Assembly (NCBI GenBank): GCA_031216445.1
Contig: CM062217.1
Span: 28,338,001-28,402,000 of the forward strand
Source of the DNA: Lateolabrax maculatus
Lineage: Eukaryota; Chordata; Actinopteri; Acropomatiformes; Lateolabracidae
DNA: 64,000 nt
Direction: 5' to 3'
Shown: piece after piece, positions 47,981 through 60,396 of the stretch
How positions within the stretch are numbered: position 1 is the stretch's first letter
Layout of the letters: every line of letters starts with the position of its first letter
The notes under the pieces: model-generated
The model's database searches: none
The model's input: the letters and a program-made list of their open reading frames with translations, nothing else
What the model was told of the DNA's origin: nothing
Translations under genes and position numbers: made by a program

Positions 47981-48531
47981 AGTATACGTACACACGTCTC
48001 CCGCAGAGCTATGTTGAAAGTCCCTCAATATTCAGTCGAGTATTGGCTAATGACCTGCAACACCTAGACGTGTCCAGTACAGTACTACAATATGTAGATG
48101 ATCTCTTGATATGTAGCACCTCCAAAGCTCAATGTGCACAAGACTCAGTCTCAGCCCTGATGGCTTTAGAAAAGGGGGCTCACAAGGTGAGTAAAAATAA
48201 ATTACAGTTTTGCCAGACACAGGTTGAATGCTTAGGTAGACAACTCTGTGGCACTAAATGAGCTATAGTGCCCTCACAAATTGAGGCAGTATCGAAAGCT
48301 CCCAAACCACAAACGGTGAGACACATGTCGTCATTTCTGCCATCTCAGCTTTACTAGAAGCCATACACCATCCAAAAGTGTTAGCCATCATTAAATGCGT
48401 AGCTCATCAAAAAACGAATTCCCTGATAGCTAAAGGCAACAACTTAGCAGATGAAGCCGCAAAACGCATAGCTACACCCACCTGTATAGGACCACTGCTA
48501 GTAGCTGGAGATTGTGAACCACTGACAAACT
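47981..48531 (+). pseudogene. pol: Retroviral RT C-terminal part and RNase H remnant (U5)
   Basis: YVDD present. Private VECLGRQL (tyrosine to cysteine). Lacks U4's CA insertion. Confidence 0.85.
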
Positions 48532-48541
48532 TATATATATA

Positions 48542-48579
<38 letters not shown>
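48532..48579. repeat. (TA)n microsatellite, interrupted (U5, 48 bp)
   Basis: Same interruption as U2 and U4. Confidence 0.9.
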
Positions 48580-48582
<3 letters not shown>

Positions 48583-48590
48583 CTATATAT

Positions 48591-48864
48591 ATGTGCTGCT
48601 ATGTAATAGCAGCACAACATCAGGCAAGTCCATATGCACATTCTGTATGGGCAAAAAGGGGGGCAAGTATAATCACTGAAGAAGGTCCATCACATGGGCT
48701 ATGGCGAAGTGCACATGGACATATTGTCCTCCCAACATCTTTGGTACAGGTTGCTACACTTAGTGCGCATGGTCAGGACCATTGCACAAGTGGGGAGGTG
48801 TTGAGACGCCTTCAAGCAGTCTGGTGGTCACCATTTTTCCGACCTGCGTTTGTAGCTGAGACAA
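48591..48864 (+). pseudogene. pol: Integrase fragment cut by deletion junction (U5)
   Basis: As in U4, with a private change ATRSAHG to ATLSAHG. The frame crosses the junction and stops at 48909-48911. Confidence 0.8.
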
Positions 48865-48884
48865 TTTTGCAAGGAAGGTTTTTT
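48854..48884 (+). other. 5.49-kb deletion junction, second copy (U5/U6)
   Basis: Base-for-base the same join (48864/48865) and the same altered GGAAGGTTT as the first copy, so both descend from one deletion event. Confidence 0.85.
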
Positions 48885-49012
48885 TCTGTTGCTCTGGTAT
48901 TTCAAGTCTGATACTGCATGTTAGTGTTTTTGTTTTTTGTTTCTATTTTGCCGGGCTTGATGCTAAAATGATCTTTTCTTTTCAGATTTTTCAAGAAGAC
49001 AAAAAACTTCCT

Positions 49013-49744
49013 ATGCAGTGGTTGTGTAAGTACTGCACATTTTGTGCTGAAAAGAGGTGCTTCTTACTTAAGCATTACCGCTTAAAACACGGGTGCCACA
49101 CTCGAATATCACCACTACCGTGCCTTTATAAGGAGTGCCTGTGCACATTTAAATCTTTCAATGCACTCAAAGTCCACTTATCAACATGGCACACTCAAAA
49201 GGACCTGGGGAACGTGGGTGAAACTGCTTTCCATTGTCAGCTGTGTGACTTTGTGGAGCCTTGCACTGGAGCTGACTTTTTTACCCATTTACGAAGACAT
49301 TTGAAGCTGAAGCAAAAGGTTTCCTGTCCATATCAAGGCTGTAGCTTTCAGAGCAATGTTTATTCAACCTTTAATGCACATAAAAGCAAAGAACATCAAG
49401 ACCACAATAAGATGGCATTCAAACCTGAAATTGTGTCACATAATGTACTTGAGGTACCTCCACCTAATATAAATATTCAACCTGAGGATAGTGCCCCTGA
49501 AACTGATCAGGTTGAGTTTGAGGTTACTGAGCTCAATGAAGATGTGGGAGACTTGGAGAGTCAGTTGGAACATAATGTAGCTGCTGTTTTTCTGAAAATG
49601 TCATCGATTCTTAACATCTCTGAAAATGCCCTGCAAGAAGTTATAGAGCAGATCAACCAAATTTATGTGCTTTCACAGCCATTGTTACATACCTCGGTTG
49701 GAAAAATACTAAATCAACATTGTGGAGATGTTGAGGACTCTTAA
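49013..49744 (+). CDS. Four-finger C2H2 protein, promoterless copy (U6)
   Basis: L19 type, identical protein to U1, U3 and U5. Acceptor retained, upstream exons deleted. Confidence 0.5.
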   Translation: MQWLCKYCTFCAEKRCFLLKHYRLKHGCHTRISPLPCLYKECLCTFKSFNALKVHLSTWHTQKDLGNVGETAFHCQLCDFVEPCTGADFFTHLRRHLKLKQKVSCPYQGCSFQSNVYSTFNAHKSKEHQDHNKMAFKPEIVSHNVLEVPPPNINIQPEDSAPETDQVEFEVTELNEDVGDLESQLEHNVAAVFLKMSSILNISENALQEVIEQINQIYVLSQPLLHTSVGKILNQHCGDVEDS

Positions 49745-51162
49745 GTGAGTGAGATAGCTAAAGTATTTACTGAGAATAATGTATTCCTGAAATTCACTTC
49801 TACTAGGGGGTCATTGTCAACCACTAGCAAGCGAACATCATACATTTGAAAAGAATTCTCAGTGGTGACGCCTATTGAGTTTGTCCTAAAAAATGACAGG
49901 CAGACAGTTGTGTATATCCCCATACTAAAAATGCTGCAGACATTACTAAACAATGGAGAAATTTTAGATAAGGCCATGTCATCTGAGACAAATTTGTCAC
50001 AAGGATACAGATCTCACAGGGATGGTTACCGGTTTAAAGACAATTCTCTCTTGACAGAGGAAGAATTCAGGATTGCTCTTTTCTTGTACATAGATGATTT
50101 TGAGGTGGCTAAGCCCTTGGGAACCTCCAGAAAGAAACACAAGCTGCCATCTACTGGGTACTTGGAAATCTACACCCTAAATATCGCTCCTCTCTTCATT
50201 CCATTCAGCTTGCTCTACTCATCATCGCTGAAGATGATATCAGGAAGTTGACTTTAAATGAGAGACCACAGTCTATTGAAGAATTAAAAGTGCAACTGGT
50301 AGATACACTGTCACTGCAGTATGACTTTAAACTGCAGTATGAAGATCAAGACTTCCATAATGCCCTCTGCAATTTGACTGAAATAACTGATTTACCTGAA
50401 AGAGCTACGCTCAAAATCATCCCTCTTGTGACTCTCCATTTAACCGCATTGTCATCACCCACCACAACATCAGACACTGAGTGCAGCACAGCAGACACTG
50501 AGATCCTGTCGACAGGAAGAGCATCACCATCGCTAAGACAACAGTGGCCAGATTTCTTTGACATACCCAATTTCTCAGTTGATGTTGACTATAGACTCAG
50601 ACAGGCAGATCTTGCCTTTATGAAGGATGGAACACGTATGACTCTACCACGAGATATGAAGCATGACATACTAGAAAAGCTTGCTGAGACGATGTACAGT
50701 TTCAAGGCTTACCCTAAAGATGATGACTTCAGCAGTGTTGCAAAAGCACTAATTAGCAAACACCCCTGCCTCACTGAGCCTGGACCACACAGATGGTATG
50801 GCTGGAAAAACAGCCTTAAATTATCGCACAAAGCTTCAAAAAGCTGGATGTGAGGATGTAGCAATCAATGGAGGCAAAAGAAGTAAAGGCAACCCAGAAG
50901 GAGAATCCTCAAGCAAGAATATCAAACGGCCAAAAAGAGGTGAAGCAAACTACCTACCTAACTTACCTGAAGGACATGATGAAACAAGCCTTGAAAATGC
51001 CAGAAAGGTTCTCGTGGAAGAAATGAAGAAGAAACAACCCAATGGCACTCTCATCTCACAAATGATGGACCAATCATTCCCACTACGCAGACAAGAAATT
51101 GTAGAAAAGGAACCTGCTGTACAGAACATTGTTGAACGATGGCCAGCACTCTTCACAGACAG
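49745..51162 (+). pseudogene. Decayed middle and PB1/SAMD3-like exon 3 part (U6)
   Basis: Lacks the U4/U5 frameshift, so the 201-codon PB1-like frame is open (50248-50853). Private VDTLSLQ where other copies have VDKLSLQ. Confidence 0.65.
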
Positions 51163-51308
51163 GTAAACTATTTTTGTTCTCAACCAATAAAATAATGCCT
51201 ATCAAAAAGAAATTCAAGGTGTGTGGCTAGAAATCCAAACACACTTGTTGGAATGTTAACACTTCTGCCATCTCTCCATCCCTACCCACCCCTCTCTCTA
51301 CTTTTCAG

Positions 51309-52511
51309 GTGTTTGCTGAGTTCAACAGAATCGCAAGTAAGAATCTTGAGGGAGACTTCTTTGAGGCTCTGGACCAGTATACCCCACGTTTCATTGAACT
51401 TTTCAAAACAAGAAGGGGAACTGTTGGCCAGAAGCTCAGTGAGCTGATGCAGCACATGAGCTGGATGGTAAGTAGGTTAATTTTGCTTTTGATCTGTGTG
51501 ATAGTTCATCAATCAAGTTCTAAATGAGATGATCCAGCCCAACCTATTCTATTTCCTGTCTGACTTGTGCTTGTGCCTTGCAAATTACTCTGTTAACTGG
51601 TCTTTTATCTCTCTGTGTATCATTAGACACCAGACGTGACAGTACTTCGCTCTGTTGTCCTCAAAGGCATTCCTATTTTACTTGGTGACGACTCCAGTGA
51701 ATTCTTCAAGACATGCTCTGTAAGTACTTGCACATAAGAAAAAGTTTGGTCTGCATTAAAATAGAACTATATCTGTGCTGACATAGAAGATGTAATTTTA
51801 TCTGCACAATATACAATATACATTTTGTACAGTGATTGATGTATTTTGTATGGCAATTCCTCCACAGCTAATCTGAGAGGTATTTAAACAGCCAGTAAAT
51901 AAAAATGAAATTTGCCACATAAACGTTGTACACATTAATTAATTGTAAATCTAAGGAGCAGGAGTCCAGGCTGAAAAGTCAGTGTCACTGTTTAAGAATA
52001 TATGGACCTTGTGGACCATAGCTTTAGTTTAATCATACCACATTTATTTTGTTGGTTATATTGTAACAATCCAGTATGAACACATATTTAAAACCATATT
52101 CCCTAGCAAATGCTTTCAACATTAAAAATGAATGTTTAGAAGAGCATAAATTGCCATGCTGAAGAATGTGTGTGTGTGTCTTTGTAGGGTACAGCGAGAG
52201 ACGAGGCCCTAGAATGCACTGTCGGCGTGCTGACAGTTGTCAGTGAAGATAATCCTCATGAGGGTCCAAGTTCAGTAGACCTCCAGCCCATCTCCACTGC
52301 CATCATTCTGGAGGGAGGTATCATCATGGATCATATAAAAAAACTTGCCTCAGGCAGTTTGTCTGTTATTTGGGCTTACATATGCTTTGCATTTGGATTA
52401 CCCAAAATGCATGGCAAATACACTCAACTTCATTCAGACTGTGATGCTTGGACTGGGAAAGAAAACCTCCCACCAAAACTGTTAACTTTGAAGAACAGTC
52501 TACTGGGTTAG
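51309..52511 (+). pseudogene. Exons 4-6 (U6)
   Basis: Exons 51309-51467, 51627-51719 and 52188-52511. Intron 5 carries CCAGTATGAAC, shared only with U7. Confidence 0.65.
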
Positions 52512-53862
52512 ACCAGTAAAGAGCCATCAGCTGTCAGATAGCACTTTGTAAATTATGCAGCAGTTAATGTTCTCCTGTTATCAGAGAAAGTTTTATGCTT
52601 TCATGCAACTGAGCTGGCTTGTTTATGATCTCAAAAAAAAAAAAAATTCTATTAAAGTGTACCATGTTATGCTAGTATGCTAATGGTGGAAATAGCGCCA
52701 CCTTGTGTTGCAAAGAGTTGTTAGATAATGTTGTCAGAAAGGAACCTAGCAAGGTTGACCTGTTTACATTTGTGTTTTGGGAAAACTTTTAATTATAGTA
52801 GTTATAATGTAGTACAAATACAAAACCCAAGGAGTGATGTTTTTCTGTGTTGGTTTAAACCTTGGACTGATGCTCGCTTTGGGACACAAAAGCATTTGTT
52901 GTACTTTCAGTTTTGATCAGAAATGCAATGATTTTGCATGCACTGAAGTCCTGTAATTATCAGGTGTTTACCTGTTTAATATTGTGAGACTGTTACATGC
53001 ATAGAATTAGCTCACAAAAATGTGGTTTTATTTTTGCCATGTCCATGTCATGTTCTACAGTCAAATCAAACCACAAGTTTGTTGTTTAGCTGCTGTTTTG
53101 TACTTGAATGTACAAGAAAGTGATACTTGGGAACAGAACACTTGAGGCTGAATAATAGATTTAATGCATATTGTTATTACAATAGCCTAACAGACATAGA
53201 TCACACTATGAGCAATTTTACAACTAGCTTTAAAATACATTAAATATGACAAGAGGATAGAGAACAGTCATTTTATTGTTTATTGTAAGGTTATTACATG
53301 AGTGATAAAACACACATTTTATATTGGAGAATTGGAATCAAAAGTAACAATATCGAACATTTATTGTTCAGTCTAGATCTGTCAGTGATGCAATTATTTT
53401 TTTAATAAATGTTGTAATGCAGCTGAACAAACCCAGTGAGTGTTCTTTTAAAGTATATGTTTGTGGTGTTTTTCCCTTTATTAGGTAATAACAGCTAAAA
53501 TAGATAAGAAATGGGAGAAGGACAAGGACCCATTCAAGGAAATTGGTTTGTTTAATTTAACTGAACTGAAATGAACTGAAAAAAAATGAGTGAGTAGTAA
53601 GTAGTAGGTATCATAATTCTAAGTGGGGTTAAATTTGTATCAAGCAGTCCACACAAAATGAAAAAATTAAGTTAACACTAAGCATGGCTATTAAGTTACA
53701 TGAACTTTTTTTTTTTTTTTTTAGTTGTACTACTTGATTTGGTACTGCACACTTAAAATAAACAAGCTTTTCTAACTCACTATTCTTAAGATTACTTTGC
53801 TTAATTTGCAACGAGTTTGCATACTTTTTTTAAGTAAGGTCAACTAATTAGATTTTACAGTG

Positions 53863-54411
53863 AGTATACATACACACGTCTCCCGCAGAGCTATGTTGAA
53901 AGTCCCTCAATATTCAGTCGAGTATTGGCTAATGACCTGCAACACCTAGACGTGTCCAGTACAGTACTACAATATGTAGATGATCTCTTGATATGTAGCA
54001 CCTCCAAAGCTCAATGTGCACAAGACTCAGTCTCAGCCCTGATGGCTTTAGAAAAGGGGGCTCACAAGGTGAGTAAAAATAAATTACAGTTTTGCCAGAC
54101 ACAGGTTGAATACTTAGGTAGACAACTCTGTGGCACTAAATGAGCTATAGTGCCCTCACAAATTGAGGCAGTATCGAAAGCTCCCAAACCACAAACGGTG
54201 AGACACATGTCGTCATTTCTGCCATCTCAGCTTTACTAGAAGCCATACACCATCCAAAAGTGTTAGCCATCATTAAATGCGTAGCTCATCAAAAAACGAA
54301 TTCCCTGATAGCTAAAGGCAACAACTTAGCAGATGAAGCCGCAAAACGCATAGCTACACCCACCTGTATAGGACCACTGCTAGTAGCTGGAGATTGTGAA
54401 CCACTGACAAA

Positions 54412-54413
<2 letters not shown>
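53863..54413 (+). pseudogene. pol: Retroviral RT C-terminal part and RNase H remnant (U6)
   Basis: YVDD present, EKGAHK type. Followed again by a full integrase, so the deletion does not recur here. Confidence 0.85.

Positions 54414-54470
<57 letters not shown>
54414..54470. repeat. (TA)n microsatellite, uninterrupted (U6, 57 bp)
   Basis: Longest pure TA tract at this locus. It has the flanking GAC variant of the interrupted class but no interruption. Confidence 0.9.
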
Positions 54471-54473
<3 letters not shown>

Positions 54474-54481
54474 CTATATAT

Positions 54482-54976
54482 ATGTGCTGCTATATAATAG
54501 CAGCACAACATCAGGCAAGTCCATATGCACATTCTGTATGGGCAAAAAGGGGGGCAAGTATAATCACTGAAGAAGGTCCATCACATGGGCTATGGCGAAG
54601 TGCACATGGACATATTGTCCTCCCAACATCTTTGGTACAGGTTGCTACACGTAGTGCGCATGGTCAGGACCATTGCACAAGTGGGGAGGTGTTGAGACGC
54701 CTTCAAGCAGTCTGGTGGTCACCATTTTTCCGACCTGCGTTTGTAGCTGAGACAATAAAAAAAGCCCTAAAAATGCTAGGAATCAAACAGAAGTTCAGAT
54801 GTGTGTATCACCCACAGTCACAGAGAGTAGTGGAAAGGGCAAATGGCATGCTAAAAGCAAAACTTGCAAAAATTAGAGCAGACAGTCAGTATAAAATCAA
54901 TTGGGTAGATGCATTGCCACTTGCTTTGATGGCTATACGAACACTAACTAACACTAACACTAAGCTAAGAGACTAA
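54482..54976 (+). pseudogene. pol: Integrase with internal deletion (U6)
   Basis: 164-codon frame, IKQKF type like U1 and U3. Confidence 0.8.
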
Positions 54977-55698
54977 CACATCTAATACCACACGAGGCAC
55001 TTACAGGGAGACCGATGCCGGTTCCCTTTTGTAGAGGGCCGTATGCGAGCAATGTGAACGAGAACTAACATGCTACCTACGACACCTAACGCAAATACAC
55101 AAAGCTGTGCTCCAACAGGTAAAAGCTGTGTCTGAGGACAGAGACGCTGACATTCCAGAGCAGCTAAGGAGAGTTGAACCTGGAGACTGGGTCTACGTAA
55201 AGGTGTTCAAACGAAAGTGGGACCAACCAAGGTGAGAAGGACCCTTTAAGGTTATCCTAACTACCCCAACTGCGCTGAAAGTAGAGGGTAAGAAATGTTG
55301 GTTCCATTTAAACCATTGCTGCAGAGCGAGGGATCCAGGTGAGACAGCAAGGGCACAGCACGATCCAGAAAGGGACGGTGAAGCCTCCCAACTGGAAGAT
55401 AGACAGCTTCAAGATCCAAGGACAAAGATGATCACAGAGACTGGCTGAGAGGAGGAGTACCAGTAAACAACGTAATCACACTCACGTATATAAAGTCAGC
55501 TCAATACAATCAAACATTGACATTAGGACCAGAAGGCATAAAAATAGACACGCATGTGGTTCACAGACAATGCCTATAAGAAGGGACAGTGATGGTAGTG
55601 GTACAATGTTCACGAAATCAATGCACATAGATAAACCTACACCAAACCATGACAGCTGAAGAAGCAACCAAATTGACCCAAATTTAAGTAAAATGAGG
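54977..55698 (+). pseudogene. pol: Integrase C-terminal and unassigned 3' remnant (U6)
   Basis: Same stops as the other copies. AGGAGAGTTGAACC matches U1 rather than U2 and U3. Confidence 0.6.
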
Positions 55699-56161
55699 TG
55701 TCTGAGCTGAGAGATGTCTCTCCCATGTGTGTCCAATGTTTAGATACTTGTGTGGATCCAATGTTTAGATACTTGTGTGGGAAATGTTTAGATAAGCCTA
55801 TGTCCAAGGTCTGGCTACTTTCATAGATGGGTGCCCCTTGGGGGTTGTTTTCCTAAAGTTCCAAAGAGATGAGATCAGTTTCAACCTGAACTATAGGTTC
55901 CACCTTCCCTTTCTGTAAAATAGCCATGTATGGTTATGAGGTTGGCTCTGAGCCTATCTTGTCACCACACATTAGCTATACCATGAGGCTTTAAAAGGTG
56001 TAGTTTGAGTGGAAAACGGGGGAGATTCACATTGGCTTCGGATCTTCTCACAGGCAATCCATGGTGCTTGTTTTGACGCTGTACTTTTTGTAATAAACCT
56101 TTTTATACAACTAAGTCGGTGTCAGCGGAGATTCCTTCATCATCATCACATCATCGCTACA
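55699..56161 (+). repeat. LTR candidate (LTR-6)
   Basis: 463 bp, same ends and U3 direct repeats. Confidence 0.65.
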
Positions 56162-56778
56162 GAAGATACAACACAGCCAACCCCTCTCAGACAGCTAAGG
56201 TCGCAAAAGGAGGAAGCATTTAGGAGTGGAGACAGAAGCAGGTTCAAAGAGGCAAAGTACAGGTTTAGCAAGGAGGTGAGGGGAGCTAAACGACTGTATT
56301 CTGAGAAACTCCAACACCAGTTCTCAGCCAAGGACTCTGCTTCTGTCTGGAAGGGGCTCAGAGAGCTCACCCATTACAAACCCAGAGCCCCCCACTCTGC
56401 TAACGACTTGCGCCTTTCCAACAATCTGAACAAGTTCTACTGTCGTTTCGAAAGACAATGGGACAGTCCAGACACAATCCCCTGGGACTCCATCCACCAG
56501 CCCCAGGCCACCAGCTTCACCTCTCCCACCACTGCAGGGGCCTGGGCCTCTCCACAACTTCAAACCTCAGAGGCCCCCTTCCCGTCCACAGTGACACCTC
56601 TCTCAATCCTGGAGAGGGATGTTAACAGACAATACAAGAGACAGAACCTCCACAAAGCAGCCGGGCCAGACTCTGTCTCTCCATCCACCCTGAAGCACTG
56701 TGCTGACCAGCTGTCTCTGGTGTTCACAGATATCTTTAACACTTCACTGGAGATATCCCACATACCAGCCTGCTTCAA
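56162..56778 (+). mobile_element. LINE internal fragment, copy 4
   Basis: Same ends as copies 1 to 3. The first LINE codons read QPTPLRQ instead of QPTRLRQ. Confidence 0.75.
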
Positions 56779-56988
56779 ATGTTCCAGCAAGAGATACTGT
56801 AAGACTTAGAGCACACTGGCAGACGAAGAGAAAGACAAAAGACACTCACATATGTGCAGCCTGCAGTATACTGGATCCAATGGCCAGCTGACTCAGAACT
56901 TGCACACCAATGGAGTGTGTGAAAAGCCTGGATACAGAAAGAACTGCCCACAGCACAAGAACCACGACTGCCGCTGCACTGCACTCTG
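56779..56988 (+). pseudogene. Gag nucleocapsid-like remnant (before U7 pol)
   Basis: Same as 10991-11200, with one private change (GACGAAGAG). Confidence 0.4.
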
Positions 56989-57846
56989 ATGTATGATGAG
57001 ACTCAGCAACATACTGACTACAAAGAATGCTGGACAGAGTTGATTACAGGCAAAATATTATCTGTAATATGTCAAGACCTGTATGTTGGACCACAAGGAC
57101 CAGCAGCAGCAGTTACTCTACCACCAGAACTACGTCCCTGGTTTCAAGTCACCAGCTCCGTCCCACATGTTACACTCCTGATAGCTAATCGACATGAATC
57201 ACGTGACCTAGGACCGATGGTGAAGGCAGCACTACAAGTGACTGTATGGAAACCAACTCAGAACACGCATGTGCAGTCATCCTCCGATGGACAATATGTG
57301 AAAATATTTCTGCGAGCATATGACAAAGGAACAAGAGCCCAAGTGCTACTAAGTCAGAGATTCCCTACTCAACTGCCACTCTCAGAAGAACATAGTGTGC
57401 TACTACATCAGATACCACATGAGTTATGGTCACATCATAAAACAGATGTAGGGCTAGTTAGGTCAGCACAGCCAGTTCACATCAAAGCAAAAGAGGGCAT
57501 TGTGTTGCCATACCAAAAACAATATCCCATGAAACCACACCAAATAGCAGGTATAAGACCCACCATCAAGGGCTTGGTAGCAGCAGGTGTGTTAAAACCA
57601 ACAAAAAGTCTGTGTAATACACCAACTTGTCCAATAAAACAAAATAAACTCTAGTGACTATCGATTGGTGCATGATTTGTGCGCCATTAATTCCACTGTA
57701 GATGCAGAAGTACCTGTGGTTCCAGACCCACATACTTTGCTTTCTAATATCCCACATGACGCCTGTTGGTACACAGCATTTGTTAGTGTGCCATTACACC
57801 CAGATTCACAGTATCTGTTTGCTTTTACATATCAAGGACAGCAGTA
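56989..57846 (+). pseudogene. pol: Retroviral pol, N-terminal RT (U7)
   Basis: 221-codon frame to TAG 57652-57654, then the shifted frame to AGTA (57843-57846). Private changes PHVTLLIANRHES. Confidence 0.8.
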
Positions 57847-58371
57847 CACTGTAAATGCAAACATGGTATTTAATTAAAAATAGTAAATTGACTTAAATCA
57901 TTTTTTATCAAATTGCTATTAACACTCACTTTTAGTAAGTTACTTGTAATTTGTGGTTGAAAAATCTCACCAGCTCAGTCTACTTGAACTGGATTAATTT
58001 AGAAAAAGTATGTTTTCGATAATTGTGCTTTTACAAGTACATTTACTCAATACTGCACTTAAGTACAAAGTACTTTAAGTACTTTACTTTTTTTTCATAT
58101 TACTGTCTACTTTTACTCCACTACATTTCAGAGGGAAATATTGTACTTTTTACATCACTGCATATGTAATAATACATACGCGATATATAATAATAATCAG
58201 TAGTATGCTACTTTTAATTTTAATATTTTAAGTATTTCTTTTTGTGGTTATATGTTTTTTACTTAATTGAAATTTTCACTGCAGGAGCTGTATTGTAAAA
58301 GAGTAGTTTCACGGAGTGGTATTAGTACTTTTGCTTCGATTTGAAAACTTCGCCGGCTTTTTTTTTTTTTT

Positions 58372-58521
58372 CCCGACCTGTGGGCATGCGCAACTCCGTC
58401 CTCTCTACGCCTGACGGTATGTCAACAACACACCCGCAACGGACGAGGAGCTGGACCTAATCCCTGCAACAGCACTCGTTAAGGTTATTTTCAGCATTCT
58501 TGTGCTTGGCACACTCATTTG
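58372..58521 (+). promoter_or_regulatory. Promoter and exon 1 candidate (U7)
   Basis: Same motifs as U1, donor GT at 58522. Confidence 0.45.
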
Positions 58522-59041
58522 GTGAGTAATATTTTACCCTTGTTTAGACCGTTTTCTTTCTGTAAGTAAGCGCCATATTTTTCGTGCTTGCTAGTAATGA
58601 TGTGTGTTGTAATGTCGGCTAACGCTGCCTCAGAGCTATATAGCTCTGAGCTAGCTGAACTATATCATGGACATAACGTGTCTTACTTTTGTCACGTTAA
58701 AGTTGAGGAGAAACTTTAGTGTAGCGGTCGCGGGCGTGCTCGTCACGTGCACGCGCACACCCGCTGTCGGAGTTGATTTTTTTTTCTGAGGCCAGTCATC
58801 TATGAGTACTCACTCACGATGAGAGACTGATCCCGGCGGTTTGTGAGTTTCCATGAGCAGGAGGGCATTCACATGGCAGAACATCAGAACAAGTCTGGAT
58901 GTATCATTTTATTTTACGTTCGGCTGTTAAGTTAGGACTATGCTAACTTAATGTTATTTTATTTAACCCTCCTCACTTAACACTAGTCATATTTGTAGCT
59001 GTGTCGTTTCCATGGTTACCACGTTTAGCGCGCCCAATGAG

Positions 59042-59700
59042 CCGGTCACCCGCTCCACTCAGTGTGATCATTCTGCAGGATCAATGAACTGTCAGCGTGT
59101 TTAATCAATCATAACTCTGAATACTAAACTGATTTTCACGGGATTATTTAATGCAAACGTCACACATGTATATAATATATGTATATATATATATTATATA
59201 TATATATATAATATATACAGATATATAGGGAGAGAGAGATAGATAGATAGATATAGATTTTCATTTTTTTTGATATATATGTAGATATACATATTCATTT
59301 TTTCTGAGATCTAACTTCTGTCTATTGTGTTTTATCTTATATTGATGTATAATGTTGTATTGTTTCTTCATTTTTCAACTTATTAAAATAGCTGAGTAGT
59401 ACACAATCTGCTTCTGCTTCTCTATCATATATTAGTGTTTTTATATATATGTGTGTGTGTGTGTATTATATTATATCATACATAGCATATATCACATACC
59501 AGAATATTCTATTACCGTTATGCCTATTATGTATATTAAAATACGCCGAATCATGTGTCCGGTATCATGCCTACATGTATGACGTTTGCAGAAAAAAATC
59601 CCGTGAAAATCAGTTTAGTATTCAGAGTTATGATTAATTAAATGCATTGACACTTCATTGTACCTGCAGACAGATTACACTGAGTGGAGCGGGTGACCGG
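59042..59700. repeat. Foldback repeat in intron 1 (U7)
   Basis: 659 bp. The TA-rich spacer start is rearranged (about 59168-59218) relative to other copies, arms conserved. Confidence 0.75.
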
Positions 59701-60098
59701 TCCAAGATGGCGGCCCCACGTCTCGTCAGCGCCAATAGGCAGTAGCGGTCGATGCGGCGTCTACTCTTAATATGTCTATGCCGCACACTGTTTACTTGCG
59801 CAGTGCTTGTCTGATCACACGAGGAGCGCAGTGAGAGCCCGCAGATCAGATTTGGGACAGACAAAAGGGTCTCCCTGTCTGTCTTTTTATCATAGCCTGT
59901 TACCATTGCTGGCATACTCAGTGGCCTAAGTTATTCTTTAAGGTTATGTTGTCTAGAATATGTACATTACAATACTGTCTTTGTGGGTAATAGGCCTATG
60001 TTACAGTTTTCACTTGTACTGGAAACAAGATGTTTATGAGTTGTGGTGAGCTTTGGTTGTGTTAAATTGTTGTATTCTTCTTAACTGTCCCCTTCCAG

Positions 60099-60145
60099 GC
60101 TCAGGCAGATGGTGATCAATCCACAGTTCCCTTGATACCACATAA
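60099..60145 (+). other. Non-coding exon 2 candidate (U7)
   Basis: Acceptor CCTTCCAG (A-type), although neighbouring markers (CAATACTG at 59970, GAAGTGAAATG) are B-type: a mosaic. Confidence 0.5.
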
Positions 60146-60396
60146 GTGAGTCATTTACCATTTACCTTTTGTACTGCTGTGTTCATTTGGTAGCTGTTCT
60201 TGTCTTAAAGAAGTGAAATGATTAAAAGCTTGATAATTAGATAGATTTTTGCAAGGATTTAGTTTTTTTCTGTTGCTCTGGTATTTCAAGTCTGATACTG
60301 CATGTTAGTGTTTTTGTTTTTTGTTTCTATTTTGCCGGGCTTGATGCTAAAATGATCTTTTCTTTTCAGATTTTTCAAGAAGACAAAAAACTTCCT

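Larger units (their letters stand above)
48865..53862 (+). mobile_element. 5'-truncated gene-carrying insert (U6)
   Basis: Same truncation as U5. Right terminus to 53862 followed by AGTA, with a G-to-A change just beyond (AGTATACATACAC). Confidence 0.75.
32537..56161 (+). mobile_element. Compound provirus segment containing U4 and two deleted units (U5, U6)
   Basis: Between LTR-3 and LTR-6 there are three gene copies but only one first part of pol (33827-34684) and one complete integrase (54482-54976). The two internal joins at 42980/42981 and 48864/48865 replace LTR, LINE, pol start and the promoter half of the insert. Confidence 0.7.
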
